Below, in pieces: positions 17,156 through 25,825 of a stretch of DNA of 64,000 nucleotides. A model generated the notes under the pieces. That model was not told the origin of the DNA and ran no database searches. It saw nothing but the letters and a program-made list of their open reading frames with translations. Position numbers and translations under genes: made by a program. Position 1 is the stretch's first letter. Each line of letters opens with the position of its first letter. Source of the DNA: Enterococcus sp. DIV0660C. Lineage in GTDB: Bacteria; Bacillota; Bacilli; Lactobacillales; Enterococcaceae. The stretch is taken from positions 1 to 64,000 of the forward strand of contig NZ_JAFLWA010000023.1 in the NCBI RefSeq assembly GCF_017316125.1. Reading direction: 5' to 3'.

Positions 17156-17186
17156 AGTATACAGGTTAAAGTAGCTTTAAGGTCAA
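17156..17186 (-). promoter_or_regulatory. MerR-type promoter with 19-bp spacer for the ABC exporter
   Basis: On the minus strand TTGACC (17186-17181), exactly 19 bp, TATACT (17161-17156). The long spacer carries the dyad TTAAAG-tag-CTTTAA. MerR-family activators untwist 19-20-bp spacers, so the divergent MerR gene very likely activates this promoter. A plus-strand TTGACA (17143-17148) overlaps for the regulator itself. Confidence 0.85.
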
Positions 17187-17200
17187 GGAGGTTTTTTCAA

Positions 17201-17968
17201 ATGACTAAAACTTTTTCTATTGGTGAAGCTGCAAAATTTTTGAACTTGCCAACATCTACGATTCGCTATTGGGATTCGATTGGTTTGCTAACGAATTCCC
17301 GAAACGAAGCCAATGATTATCGGACATTTACATATGATGATTTGTTTGCATTGTACGATGTCAAATTCATTCGAAGTCTAGGTTTATCAATCAAAGACGT
17401 TCAGGGAATTTATCGAAAATCAGAAAAAGAAGTTTATGACGTACTGGAGCAGACAGAAAAACGTTTGGCAGAAGAAATTAAAAAATTAAAGGAAGAAATG
17501 GCACAAATTGAGCAACGAAAACGACATCTTTCATCAACTGGGTTTGATTTAACTGGAACACACGATTTGAAAATTGATTTTACGAAAATGGTTCGTGCCG
17601 ATTTAGATGAAAACTTTACCGCACGAAAATATTTAGAAAAAAACTGCAACTCTGGGATTATTTGGCAAGAAAAAAATCAATCGTTAGAATATGTTTTTTG
17701 TATCGATGCAACATTTGAAGGTGAAATAGAAGAAGAAATCCTTTGGGAATACAATCCAGCGTTTGATTACCAACCAGTAATCATTGAAATAGATCCTGCC
17801 GATAATGATCGAAATAATCTGCAAGAGGCCGTCGCTTTGTTAACAGCCGAAGGTTATGAGATTCAGCAAATTATTGGCGAGTTTCTCGTAAGAAAACAAT
17901 ATGAGCAGACATCTGATAAGGAATATTATTTGTCATGGATTGAAATCAAAAATAAAAACAAACAATAG
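17201..17968 (+). CDS. MerR-family transcriptional activator
   Basis: 255-aa regulator divergent from the ABC exporter. The winged helix-turn-helix (about 5-73) starts FSIGEAAKFLNLPTSTIRYW. A long coiled coil follows (about 80-115, EKRLAEEIKKLKEEMAQIEQ). The C-terminal half is about 140 residues and probably senses the ligand, like other multidrug-sensing MerR proteins. AAGGAGG precedes the ATG. It should bind the 19-bp-spacer promoter between the two units and switch on efflux when a substrate binds. The ligand is unknown. Confidence 0.85.
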   Translation: MTKTFSIGEAAKFLNLPTSTIRYWDSIGLLTNSRNEANDYRTFTYDDLFALYDVKFIRSLGLSIKDVQGIYRKSEKEVYDVLEQTEKRLAEEIKKLKEEMAQIEQRKRHLSSTGFDLTGTHDLKIDFTKMVRADLDENFTARKYLEKNCNSGIIWQEKNQSLEYVFCIDATFEGEIEEEILWEYNPAFDYQPVIIEIDPADNDRNNLQEAVALLTAEGYEIQQIIGEFLVRKQYEQTSDKEYYLSWIEIKNKNKQ

Positions 17969-18067
17969 ACGGTCGAGTGAATCTGTCTAAAAGTACGATT
18001 TGGAAATTTATCTTGTTCGTTGTAAGATAAAAGAAACCAACAAGTCATGATGAAGAGAAGGGAGAAG

Positions 18068-18166
18068 ATGGTTAAAATAGAAGTAATCACCTTTGATCTT
18101 CAGGTCAAGATAAATTCCTTTGTTTCTAATTCAACTATTGATCCTAGATTCATCAATTTAATGTGA
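18068..18166 (+). CDS. Possible 32-aa peptide or gene stub
   Basis: ATG 18068 is preceded by GGGAG and reads MVKIEVITFDLQVKINSFVS before ending at 18166. The start resembles the N terminus of many cytoplasmic enzymes (MVKxxxITFDL), so it may be a truncated gene rather than a true small protein. Nothing else supports it. Confidence 0.25.
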   Translation: MVKIEVITFDLQVKINSFVSNSTIDPRFINLM

Positions 18167-18234
18167 ACGTTATTGCCGGAATTTGGAATGATAAGAAATA
18201 GTCACTAATTTTATAGATGAGGAGTATGTTTATA

Positions 18235-18537
18235 ATGAAAAAGAGAATTTGTTTTGTCTTAGCGGTAGACGGTGGATTGGCCTATTCCACACTTCCTATA
18301 GGTTTAAGAAATCAGGAACGCTTAAAAGAGTTTTTCTCCAAAGAATATGAGGTTTCATTGAATTATCTTCGAGACAAAGAGCAGGTAGATTACCTGATCG
18401 TACCAAGACAATTGGCGCCATTCATCAATGAAAAAAAGTTGCCGATCATTGAAGTGCCATCCAATCTATTTGTTATCAAAGATTATCAAGGAATCAAAGA
18501 AATCATCGACCACTATTTTGAGCAGGAAACCAATTGA
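18235..18537 (+). CDS. Unknown 100-aa protein
   Basis: Small cytoplasmic protein I do not recognise. GAGGAG at 18218-18223 best suits ATG 18235. The sequence starts MKKRICFVLAVDGGLAYSTL, a beta strand followed by a glycine loop. Later parts (VDYLIVPRQLAPFINEKKLP, IIEVPSNLFVIKDY) look like a second strand-helix unit. The fold could be PTS EIIB-like, but the active-site cysteine loop is not convincing. It stands alone, downstream of the MerR gene. Confidence 0.5.
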   Translation: MKKRICFVLAVDGGLAYSTLPIGLRNQERLKEFFSKEYEVSLNYLRDKEQVDYLIVPRQLAPFINEKKLPIIEVPSNLFVIKDYQGIKEIIDHYFEQETN

Positions 18538-18594
18538 TGTAGAAATAGGCTGAGGGACAGTCTTTAAAAATAGAAATATGAAGTGAAAAAACGT

Positions 18595-18717
18595 TTGACA
18601 GCGCTTTCTATAAATGATAATTTATTTGTATAGTAAATTGAATAGGGAAAGACAATAGGATTGTGATTATTAAGTTAAGCAAGACCTGACTAGTTTCGGC
18701 TGGTTAGGTCTTTTTTT
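18595..18717 (+). ncRNA. Candidate small RNA with own promoter and terminator
   Basis: TTGACA (18595-18600), 17-bp spacer, TAATTT (18618-18623). About 60 nt later comes the hairpin AGACCTGACTAG-tttcgg-CTGGTTAGGTCT (18682-18711) with a seven-T tail. No convincing open frame lies between, and the next gene starts 200 bp on. The -35 overlaps a cre-like sequence (18596-18609, two mismatches), which hints at CcpA control. The RNA would be about 85-90 nt. Confidence 0.5.
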
Positions 18718-18756
18718 GTGTCATTCTATCTAAGGGTAGTTGGCAATAGAATTACA

Positions 18757-18837
18757 TGTTACTAAAATGAAATTTTTAGTAACAAGAAGCTTAAAGAAAG
18801 GAGGAGTTAGATTAGTATGGCAACTTGCCATCACTAA
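18757..18837 (+). promoter_or_regulatory. Two palindromes upstream of the phosphatase gene
   Basis: TGTTACTAAAA-tgaaaT-TTTTAGTAACA (18757-18784) is an 11-bp inverted repeat. ATGGCAA-c-TTGCCAT (18817-18831) is a perfect 7-bp one. The second contains the start of a six-codon frame with GGAGGAG upstream. They may be operators or a leader-peptide region. Confidence 0.3.
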
Positions 18838-18917
18838 AAAAGAATGTGCTAAAAAGTACGTTGTTGTAGCATTCAATGAAATTTTTTACAAGTGCTTAAA
18901 AAAGAAAGGGGATAGAA

Positions 18918-19787
18918 ATGAAAAAATGGTTGAAGGTAGTGGGAATAATTGGATTAATGTTTTCTTTATCAGCTTGTCAAGAAACAAATTCAGCAACAAG
19001 CAATGAAAAAGAGGCAAATAAAGAATCAGACCGAGTAGAAATTTATTTAGCGAGACATGGCAAAACCATGCTGAACACGACGGATCGCTCACAAGGCTGG
19101 ATCGACGCACCGTTGACACCAGCAGGCATCGCTGTTGCAGAGGATTTAGGGAGAGGATTAGCAGATGTAGACTTTGATGCAGTTTACTCTAGTGATAGTG
19201 GGCGAGCAGTCGAAACTGCAACATTAGTATTGAAAAATAATGGACAAGAAAAGCTTTTAGATACATTACACACCGATAAACGATTACGTGAATTTAACTT
19301 TGGCACCTACGAAGGAATCCCCAATCCTGAAATGTGGAGTGAAATTGCTAAAGAGCAGGACAAAACATTAGAAGAGTGGCAAAATGAAATGGGTGAAGAA
19401 GGATTTGTCAAAACCATTCAAGGGTTTGCCGACACCTTGCATGAATTAGATGAAAAGAAACTTGAAGAATTAGGAAAAGAACATGACGTCGCTGCTGATG
19501 AAGTGAGTTGGCAAGCGGAGGATTACCAAACCGTCATTGACCGTGTTTCGAGTGCAGTAAACGATATTGTCAAAATAGCAGAAGAAAAAGGTCAAGATAA
19601 AATATTAGTTACTTCACACGGCATGACAATTGCTTCATTTGTCGCATCAATCGATGAGTCAGCAGAAGTTCCATCAACTGGGTTAAAAAATGCTAGTATT
19701 TGTAAAATTATCTATCAAGATGGCAAATACACAGTAGAATCAGTTAATGATTTATCTTACTTAGAAAAAGGCGCAAAAGATAAATAG
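18918..19787 (+). CDS. Histidine-phosphatase (phosphoglycerate-mutase-like) lipoprotein
   Basis: 289-aa surface lipoprotein. The signal peptide ends at the lipobox LSAC (Cys near 20). A short linker rich in Asn, Ser, Glu and Lys follows. The histidine-phosphatase core starts with the phospho-histidine motif ARHGKT near residue 45. It also has VYSSDSGRAVETA and the second catalytic histidine in VTSHGMTIASFV. An insert of about 60 residues (ELDEKKLEELGKEHDVAADE) is larger than in simple mutases. It should act outside the membrane on phosphorylated compounds. AAAGGGG precedes the ATG. Confidence 0.85.
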   Translation: MKKWLKVVGIIGLMFSLSACQETNSATSNEKEANKESDRVEIYLARHGKTMLNTTDRSQGWIDAPLTPAGIAVAEDLGRGLADVDFDAVYSSDSGRAVETATLVLKNNGQEKLLDTLHTDKRLREFNFGTYEGIPNPEMWSEIAKEQDKTLEEWQNEMGEEGFVKTIQGFADTLHELDEKKLEELGKEHDVAADEVSWQAEDYQTVIDRVSSAVNDIVKIAEEKGQDKILVTSHGMTIASFVASIDESAEVPSTGLKNASICKIIYQDGKYTVESVNDLSYLEKGAKDK

Positions 19788-19872
19788 ACTAAATTTTTAA
19801 GTAATTAGCAATTTTTTGAAAGTTCATACACAAAAATTTATAAAAAAATTTTTTATAAGATAACTAATCAAT

Positions 19873-19918
19873 AGAAAAAACCTTGGCTTTTTTAGGATAG
19901 CCAAGGTCTTTTCTATTT
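19873..19918. terminator. Bidirectional terminator
   Basis: AACCTTGGCT / AGCCAAGGTC hairpin flanked by A and T runs, between convergent genes. Confidence 0.8.
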
Positions 19919-19973
19919 TACTTTCAATAAAGTATTCATTCTGTTCATGCAAATAATCAGTAAGTTGTCTAAA

Positions 19974-20822
19974 TTACTCTTCGATTAGTTCTTTGAGCGC
20001 ATTGGGGCGACTAGTTAAAGGTTTTCCAAGTACCTTCTGTAGATCATCAGAGACTACATCTAACTGACCTGTTTCAATATCCATTTGAAATGAGAGAAAC
20101 ATTTCGGCAATAGGTTGAGGAAGACCGCCCTCTACTAAGTTGTCGATAAATCCCGTTTCATCTGCAACAACGGCTTCGATTTCCTTACCACTTGCTTCCT
20201 TTAGTGCACTTGCTAATTCTGAATAGGTGATTGGTGTATTCGATAGTTCAAGAATTTCTGGATAGTCATTGTTAAACAAAACTTTTGCAGCAGCCTCAGC
20301 ATATTCTCTTTTGAGAGCCCAACCAGTTTTTCCATTTTTTGCCACATATACAAATTTTCCAGTTGCTAATGCGCGCTGAATAATCGGCATTTCGTTTTCC
20401 AAATACCAATTATTTCTTAAAAAGGTATGTTTGATCTCTGCTTGTTTTATTTCTTTTTCAGTGAAAGAATGATCGGCAGCTAGTAGACTTGTTGATTGAT
20501 CTGTCTTAGGAAAACTTGTGTAAACAATATATGAAACACCAGCTTTTTTTGCTGCTCTAACAACATTCGCATGTTCTGCTTGTCGATTTCCCGGAGCACC
20601 TGACACAAAAAGCAAACGATCGATTCCTTGCAGAGCTTCAACCATGGAATCCTCATCCGCATAATCACCTATTCGAACATTAAATCCCGCCTCTTGCAAT
20701 TTTGCTCCTTTTTCATTATCTCGAGCTAAAGCATAGATACTTTTTTTATCAACTAGCTTGCTTAGATATTCTAATGCGTAGCCTCCAAATCCACCAGTTG
20801 CTCCAGTTACTAAATAGTTCAT
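19974..20822 (-). CDS. NmrA-like NAD(P)H:quinone reductase (QorB-like)
   Basis: 282-aa atypical short-chain dehydrogenase. The N-terminal NAD(P) motif is TGATGGFGGYALEYL. YALARDNEKGAKL and DRLLFVSGAPGNRQAEH are typical of QorB/NmrA proteins. Start ATG 20822 follows AAGGAG by 8 bases. It probably reduces quinones or acts as a redox sensor. The divergent gene encodes an Rrf2-family regulator, which likely controls it in response to electrophile or redox stress. Confidence 0.8.
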   Translation of the reverse strand: MNYLVTGATGGFGGYALEYLSKLVDKKSIYALARDNEKGAKLQEAGFNVRIGDYADEDSMVEALQGIDRLLFVSGAPGNRQAEHANVVRAAKKAGVSYIVYTSFPKTDQSTSLLAADHSFTEKEIKQAEIKHTFLRNNWYLENEMPIIQRALATGKFVYVAKNGKTGWALKREYAEAAAKVLFNNDYPEILELSNTPITYSELASALKEASGKEIEAVVADETGFIDNLVEGGLPQPIAEMFLSFQMDIETGQLDVVSDDLQKVLGKPLTSRPNALKELIEE

Positions 20823-20934
20823 AATAAACACTCCTTTAAATTTTCGTCTGATAGCTGTACAAATATGATTTACACCTTTATCATAAAGAGTATGTTAAAA
20901 TAAGTCAAGAAATAAATGTAAAGGAGCTTTAAAA

Positions 20935-21402
20935 ATGAAATACTCCATACAAATGAGTGATGCAGTCCACATTCTTGCTTACATCGAGCTTTTCAAAGAT
21001 ACAAATCAACTTTCTAGCGAAATGATTGCTAGCAGTGTTGAAACAAATGCTGCTAATATCCGAAAAATTATGGCGAGCTTAAAAAAAGCTGGTTTGATAC
21101 ACACAAAAGTAGGTAAGCCAACTCCTGTTCTTGCAAAAGATCCTAGTGAAATAACTTTTTTAGATATTTATAAAAGTATTGAGGGAAATACGAATCTAAT
21201 CCAAGTCGATCCCAAAACAAATCCTAATTGTGTGGTTGGTGCAAATATCCAAGATGTTCTTCTAAAAGAGTATGATTTTCTCCAAAAAAAAGTGGAAGAA
21301 CAGATGGAACAAATCACATTGGATACCATTCTTCACGATATCTCTTTATTGGAAGTTCAACGAAGACCAGAAAATAAAAAAATTATAGAAAAATATCTTT
21401 AA
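20935..21402 (+). CDS. Rrf2-family transcriptional regulator
   Basis: 155-aa winged-helix regulator. The helix-turn-helix region is about 10-65 (SDAVHILAYIELFKDTNQLS, SVETNAANIRKIMASLKKAG). The usual three-cysteine iron-sulfur cluster is missing; one cysteine remains in NPNCVVGANIQ. It therefore belongs to the cluster-free YwnA-like branch, which can sense thiol-reactive compounds by a single cysteine. It is divergent from the QorB-like gene across a 112-bp gap, suggesting autoregulation and control of that gene. Confidence 0.82.
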   Translation: MKYSIQMSDAVHILAYIELFKDTNQLSSEMIASSVETNAANIRKIMASLKKAGLIHTKVGKPTPVLAKDPSEITFLDIYKSIEGNTNLIQVDPKTNPNCVVGANIQDVLLKEYDFLQKKVEEQMEQITLDTILHDISLLEVQRRPENKKIIEKYL

Positions 21403-21920
21403 GCTAGCTAGAATGCAGGAGTACAAAGGAATAGTGAACTTAAATATAAAATCTTTAAAGAAAACTAGAAAGTGCGAAAAAAAGCTGTCAAGGAAAAAAT
21501 GACCTACTGGGGAACCTTGGTAGCTTTATTTGTATACATAAGATAATTTTATTCCTCCTTTTGTTGATGTTTCTATAACAATGTTAGTTGTAGAAACCAC
21601 GACGCTCCCATAAGTAAAACAAATAATTATTTAGATCTGCTACTAGCATGTAAATGTTTACATCTAAAAGGATGACTGCATTAAATTTCTACGCATCAAA
21701 AAGATGAAAAAACTAGATGAGGTAAATGGTACGAATCAGCACGACAATGATTAGAATTTTGTAGTGGGTACAATAAAGTTCCTGAATAAATTTTTTTTTA
21801 AAGGTTTCTTGAAAAATTTGATTAAAATCAGATGATAATTTTCTGTTTTTCGTGATAATTGCATCAAATCTTTTGAAATTCTTGGCATTTAGTCAGAAAA
21901 TAGCATCAGGAGGCAGTAAA
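21403..21920. other. Non-coding gap before cfa
   Basis: No convincing gene. It holds a terminator-like hairpin with a 13-bp wobble stem (21481-21493 with 21515-21527) and the perfect palindrome ATGTAAATGTTTACAT at 21649-21664. An AT-rich stretch with TTGAAA near 21808 could give the cfa promoter. Confidence 0.5.
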
Positions 21921-23084
21921 ATGTTAGACAAAGAAGTATACAATCAATTATTTAAACCATCTTTTTCAAAAAAAACACAAGTCACGTTTTGGGACGGTTC
22001 TACTAAAGAATATGGGGAGACTGAAGGCGAAGTCGCTTTTCACATTGTTTTTAATGAAAAAATTCCAGTGAAAGAACTAATCAACAATGCTTCATTAGCA
22101 CTAGGTGAAGCGTACATGAACAAAAAAATTGAGATTGAAGGCGACTTACAAGAACTAATTTATGACGTGTATAATCAAGCACATGGTTTTTTTCACAATA
22201 ATAACTTTAAAAAGTGGATACCAAAAGAAAAACATACAAAAAAACAGTCTGCTCATGATATCCATAGCCATTATGATTTAGGAAATGATTTTTACGAAAT
22301 GTGGCTAGACCACACCTTAACTTATTCTTGTGCATATTTTGAAACACCAGAGGATACCTTGGAACAAGCACAAATCAATAAAGTCCATCACATCCTCGAT
22401 AAACTATTTATCAAGCCGGGAGAAACACTCTTAGATATCGGGTGTGGTTGGGGGACTTTAATCTTAACAGCAGCCAAAGAGTATCATGTCAAAGCTAGTG
22501 GAATCACTTTGAGTGAGGAACAGTACCATCATATTCAAAAAATCATTAAAGAAGAAAACTTAGAAGAACTAGTTACGGTTGAGTTAAAGGATTATCGAGA
22601 CTTAACTGAAACTTTTGATCATATAACTAGTGTTGGAATGTTTGAACATGTAGGAGCAGAAAATCTAAAAGAATATTTTGCAGTGATCAATAAACTTTTG
22701 GCAAAAAATGGAACAGCACTAATCCATGGCATCAGTCGTCAGCAAGGTGGTGCAAAAAATGCATGGATCAATAAATATATTTTTCCAGGGGGCTATATAC
22801 CCGGTGTAACAGAATTAGTAGAACATATGACTGAAAATGATTTGCAGATAATTGACCTTGAAAGTCTACGTCGTGATTATCAATTAACTTTGGAACATTG
22901 GACGACTAATTTCCACCAAGTTGCTGATAAAGTGATTGAACAAAAAGATGAAGTCTTTTATCGAATGTGGGATCTATATTTACAGGCTTGTGCTGCATCA
23001 TTTCAAGCTAGCAATATTGATGTTATCCAGTATTTATTAGTTCACCCAAATAACAATATGATTCCAATGCATCGAAATGTTTAA
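21921..23084 (+). CDS. cfa: Cyclopropane-fatty-acyl-phospholipid synthase
   Basis: 387-aa enzyme that adds a methylene from S-adenosylmethionine to unsaturated phospholipid chains at the membrane. ATG 21921 has AGGAGG 8 bases upstream; longer in-frame starts lack one. The SAM motif LLDIGCGWGTLILTAAKEY is near residue 172. YSCAYFETP and the catalytic loop TSVGMFEHVG are also present. Length matches the family. It stands alone with its own terminator. It is usually linked to acid and membrane stress. Confidence 0.92.
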   Translation: MLDKEVYNQLFKPSFSKKTQVTFWDGSTKEYGETEGEVAFHIVFNEKIPVKELINNASLALGEAYMNKKIEIEGDLQELIYDVYNQAHGFFHNNNFKKWIPKEKHTKKQSAHDIHSHYDLGNDFYEMWLDHTLTYSCAYFETPEDTLEQAQINKVHHILDKLFIKPGETLLDIGCGWGTLILTAAKEYHVKASGITLSEEQYHHIQKIIKEENLEELVTVELKDYRDLTETFDHITSVGMFEHVGAENLKEYFAVINKLLAKNGTALIHGISRQQGGAKNAWINKYIFPGGYIPGVTELVEHMTENDLQIIDLESLRRDYQLTLEHWTTNFHQVADKVIEQKDEVFYRMWDLYLQACAASFQASNIDVIQYLLVHPNNNMIPMHRNV

Positions 23085-23116
23085 GGAGCGAATATCTCGC
23101 TTCTTTTTTTTTTTTT
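23085..23116 (+). terminator. Terminator after cfa
   Basis: Seven-bp stem GGAGCGA / TCGCTTC with a 13-T tail, beginning at the stop codon. Confidence 0.8.
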
Positions 23117-23257
23117 TCGGTAAACAGATGATTAGATAAGAAATAATAAATAACTTTTGATTTTTCACAAGCATATGGTATGACAGATTAATTCGTTCGT
23201 ACTATTCTGGAGTTGTGAGGGGAGAAATTAATTTTATAATAAGGAAGGAGATTTATC

Positions 23258-24637
23258 GTGAGTAAAAGTAAAGTTATTATTGTAGGTGCATCACATGGCG
23301 GACATCAATCTATTTTAGAGTTATTATCTAGATATGGTGAAGATGTGGAGATTACGTTATTTGAGGCTGGAGACTATATTTCGTTTATGTCGTGTGGCAT
23401 GGAACTTTATTTAGAGGACCAAGTAACAGACGTAAATGATGTCAGAAACTTCCGACCAGAAAACTTTCCAGAAGAAAATGTCCACATTTTGAATAATCAT
23501 TTAGTAAAAGCAATCAATGCGGATCAAAAGACAGTGACTGTCACTAATACACTGGAAGATCAAACTACTGATTATGCATATGACAAATTGATTTTAAGTT
23601 CTGGTGTTACACCCAATTCTCTTCCAGTTCCAGGTACTGATTTAGAAAATGTTTATTTGATGCGTGGATATAACTGGGCAACGAAAATCAAAGAAAAGCT
23701 CAACAACCCTGATGTTAAACAAGTAGCAGTTATTGGTGCCGGATACATCGGTATCGAGGCAGCAGAAGCTTTTTGTAAAGCCGGAAAAGAAGTAATACTT
23801 TTAGATATGATTGATCGCCCATTGGGAACTTATCTAGACCAAGAAATGACAGATATTTTAGAAAAACATCTAACAGAAAAAGGAATCCAAGTAATGACTG
23901 GCGCAAAAATTGAAGCATTTTTAGGAGATGGGAAAGTTTCAGCTATTCAAGTAAACGGCGAAGAAATTCCAACTGATTTAATCATTCAAGCAGCAGGAGT
24001 GAAAGCCAATACTGAATGGTTGGAAGGAACGGTTGACTTAGACAAACGTGGTTGGATCGTAACCAATGAATACTTACAAACAAATCTCCCAGACGTATAC
24101 GCTGTTGGTGATGCAACACTTGCTTATTCGATTCCAGCACGTACAAAAATGCCGATTGCTTTGGCAACAGTGGCTAGAAGAGAAGCACGTTATGTTGTTC
24201 AACATTTATTTGAAAGTATCCCAAATAAACCTTTTGGCGGAGTGGTCGGCTCATCAGCTTTGAGTGTGTTTGATTATCATTTTGCTGCAAGTGGTTTGAA
24301 TAGTTTTACTGCAGATAAAGCAGGTGTATCGATCGCTTCAGCTTATTTTGAAGATACATTACGACCTAAATATGTACCAGAAAAATTCGGAAATACAAGC
24401 GTTTCTGTTCAATTGTTCTTCGATCCAATGACCCATCAAATTTTGGGTGGAGCTGTGTTATCAACCTATGATATTACTGCTCAAGGAAATGTGTTAGCTT
24501 TGGCAATTCAACAAAAATTGACCCTAGAAGATTTAGCTGAGGCAGACCTTTTCTTCCAACCAGGATTTGACCGCCAATGGAGCTTAGTGAATTTGGCAGC
24601 CCAACATGCATTAGCTGAAAAAGAATTTATTGAATAA
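23258..24637 (+). CDS. NADH peroxidase/NADH oxidase family flavoprotein
   Basis: 459-aa FAD enzyme of the Npr/Nox group that uses NADH to reduce peroxide or oxygen through a cysteine-sulfenic acid. The GTG start has AAGGAG upstream. The FAD motif IIVGASHGGHQ includes the active histidine. The redox cysteine lies in FMSCGMELYLE. The NAD motif is VIGAGYIGIEAAEAF. The second FAD motif is DVYAVGDATLAY. The C-terminal dimer domain is complete (FFQPGFDRQWSLVNLAA). Similarity to peroxidase and oxidase is close, so the product (water from peroxide or from oxygen) is not settled. Confidence 0.85.
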   Translation: MSKSKVIIVGASHGGHQSILELLSRYGEDVEITLFEAGDYISFMSCGMELYLEDQVTDVNDVRNFRPENFPEENVHILNNHLVKAINADQKTVTVTNTLEDQTTDYAYDKLILSSGVTPNSLPVPGTDLENVYLMRGYNWATKIKEKLNNPDVKQVAVIGAGYIGIEAAEAFCKAGKEVILLDMIDRPLGTYLDQEMTDILEKHLTEKGIQVMTGAKIEAFLGDGKVSAIQVNGEEIPTDLIIQAAGVKANTEWLEGTVDLDKRGWIVTNEYLQTNLPDVYAVGDATLAYSIPARTKMPIALATVARREARYVVQHLFESIPNKPFGGVVGSSALSVFDYHFAASGLNSFTADKAGVSIASAYFEDTLRPKYVPEKFGNTSVSVQLFFDPMTHQILGGAVLSTYDITAQGNVLALAIQQKLTLEDLAEADLFFQPGFDRQWSLVNLAAQHALAEKEFIE

Positions 24638-24680
24638 TTTTCGTATATTTATACGATGATTTCTAGCTAATTAAAAATAA

Positions 24681-24726
24681 AAAACACCTTCCAGATGTTT
24701 GTTTAACTTTTGGAAGGTGTTTTTTT
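24681..24726 (+). terminator. Terminator after the NADH peroxidase gene
   Basis: AAAACACCTTCC / GGAAGGTGTTTT with a T tail. Confidence 0.85.
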
Positions 24727-24850
24727 CGTTTCAGAAGGAATTAGGTGATGAAATGAATGAAAGAATTTTAAATAGATAAATCGGTGTGTACGAATGACAA
24801 TGACAAAAAAGCAGAAGCATTCATATTCAAAATAGAGATGCTTTGTCACT

Positions 24851-25615
24851 TCAATTGATTTGGATAACTTTAACACCAGTGTTTCGAATGTCGGTCAAAA
24901 CTTTTTCAGAGCAAAAGCGATCCGTAATCAGATAGTCAAAGGCAGAAACATCCGCAATTTTAAATTTTGATGTTAAACCAATTTTTCGATGATCAGCAAC
25001 AAGAATTTTACACTTGAAAGTTTGCCGAATCATCATTTCGTTAATGGTAGACTCATTCAAAATTTTTGTTGTTACACCGTTGTCAAGGCTTACTCCGCTA
25101 CATCCAATAATGCAAACATCAGCATTCATAGAAGAAATTGTATTTAAAGCGATGTCACCAACTAAAGCTTCCTTTGGAAAACGCATCTCGCCTCCAGTTA
25201 AAATGTAATTACAGTTTTCTTTATGGTAAGAATAGTTGATTTTTACATTATTTGTCACAACTGTTAGATGATTTGCATGAACAAATTCAATCGTTTTTAA
25301 AGCAGTTGAACTTGAATTTATAAAGACAGTGTCATAATCATTAATATATTTACTTGCCTCGCGAGCGATTGCTTGTTTCAATCGTTCTGGTCCAGATTGA
25401 TCGAAATCAGTGTTGTTCTCATAATTATAAGAACAAGAACCATACGTTCGAATAATCTCATTTTTTTCCTCTAGTAAGTTTAGATCTCTGCGAATCGTGC
25501 TGATTGAAACCTTTAAGTTCTCAGACAACTCAAGAGCAGTCATTTGCTCTTGTTGTTGAAGTAAGTCCAAAATATTTTTTTGTCGTTCCTCAATATTTGC
25601 CAGTGAGTTTTTCAT
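24851..25615 (-). CDS. DeoR-family regulator of the ascorbate operon
   Basis: 254-aa repressor, divergent from ulaG. The helix-turn-helix is about 8-60 (QQQEQMTALELSENLKVSIS, TIRRDLNLLEE). The DeoR sugar-phosphate sensor domain follows (VFINSSSTALKTIEF, ILTGGEMRFP, IIGCSGVSLDNGVTT). GGAGG precedes the ATG. In enteric bacteria UlaR, also DeoR-type, is released by L-ascorbate-6-phosphate; the same role is inferred here from position. Several TCATATAAA repeats in the intergenic region are its likely sites. Confidence 0.85.
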   Translation of the reverse strand: MKNSLANIEERQKNILDLLQQQEQMTALELSENLKVSISTIRRDLNLLEEKNEIIRTYGSCSYNYENNTDFDQSGPERLKQAIAREASKYINDYDTVFINSSSTALKTIEFVHANHLTVVTNNVKINYSYHKENCNYILTGGEMRFPKEALVGDIALNTISSMNADVCIIGCSGVSLDNGVTTKILNESTINEMMIRQTFKCKILVADHRKIGLTSKFKIADVSAFDYLITDRFCSEKVLTDIRNTGVKVIQIN

Positions 25616-25673
25616 CTTTAACCTCCTATATAATTTTCTTTTTAAATTAAATGATTTTTTATCTCCGAAGAAT

Positions 25674-25762
25674 CATATAAAGTTCTTTAACTGCATCTAT
25701 CATACTAAAAAAATCATTAAAACTGTCAATAACGTCATATAAATTTCAAACAATCATATAAA
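25674..25762. promoter_or_regulatory. Repeated TCATATAAA boxes between the regulator and ulaG
   Basis: TCATATAA(A/G) occurs at 25674-25681, 25735-25743 and 25754-25762. Related AATCATTAAA-type sequences occur nearby. The last two are 19 bp apart. They are the best candidates for the DeoR-family operator. Confidence 0.5.
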
Positions 25763-25825
25763 AGGGTTCTCAGATTCTTTTTGACACATTATGATTTAAA
25801 TGTAATTAAGAAAGGAGCAATGAAA

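Noticed and set aside
18235-18537. PTS EIIB assignment for the 100-aa protein
   Set aside because: The strand-loop start is similar in outline, but the active cysteine loop CxxGxGTS is not present.
21649-21664. ATGTAAATGTTTACAT as a certain operator of cfa
   Set aside because: The palindrome is perfect but lies more than 250 bp before the start and matches no regulator site I can name with confidence.
23104-23116. 13-T run as a phase-variation tract
   Set aside because: It follows a hairpin and the cfa stop codon, so it is a terminator tail, not within a coding or promoter region.
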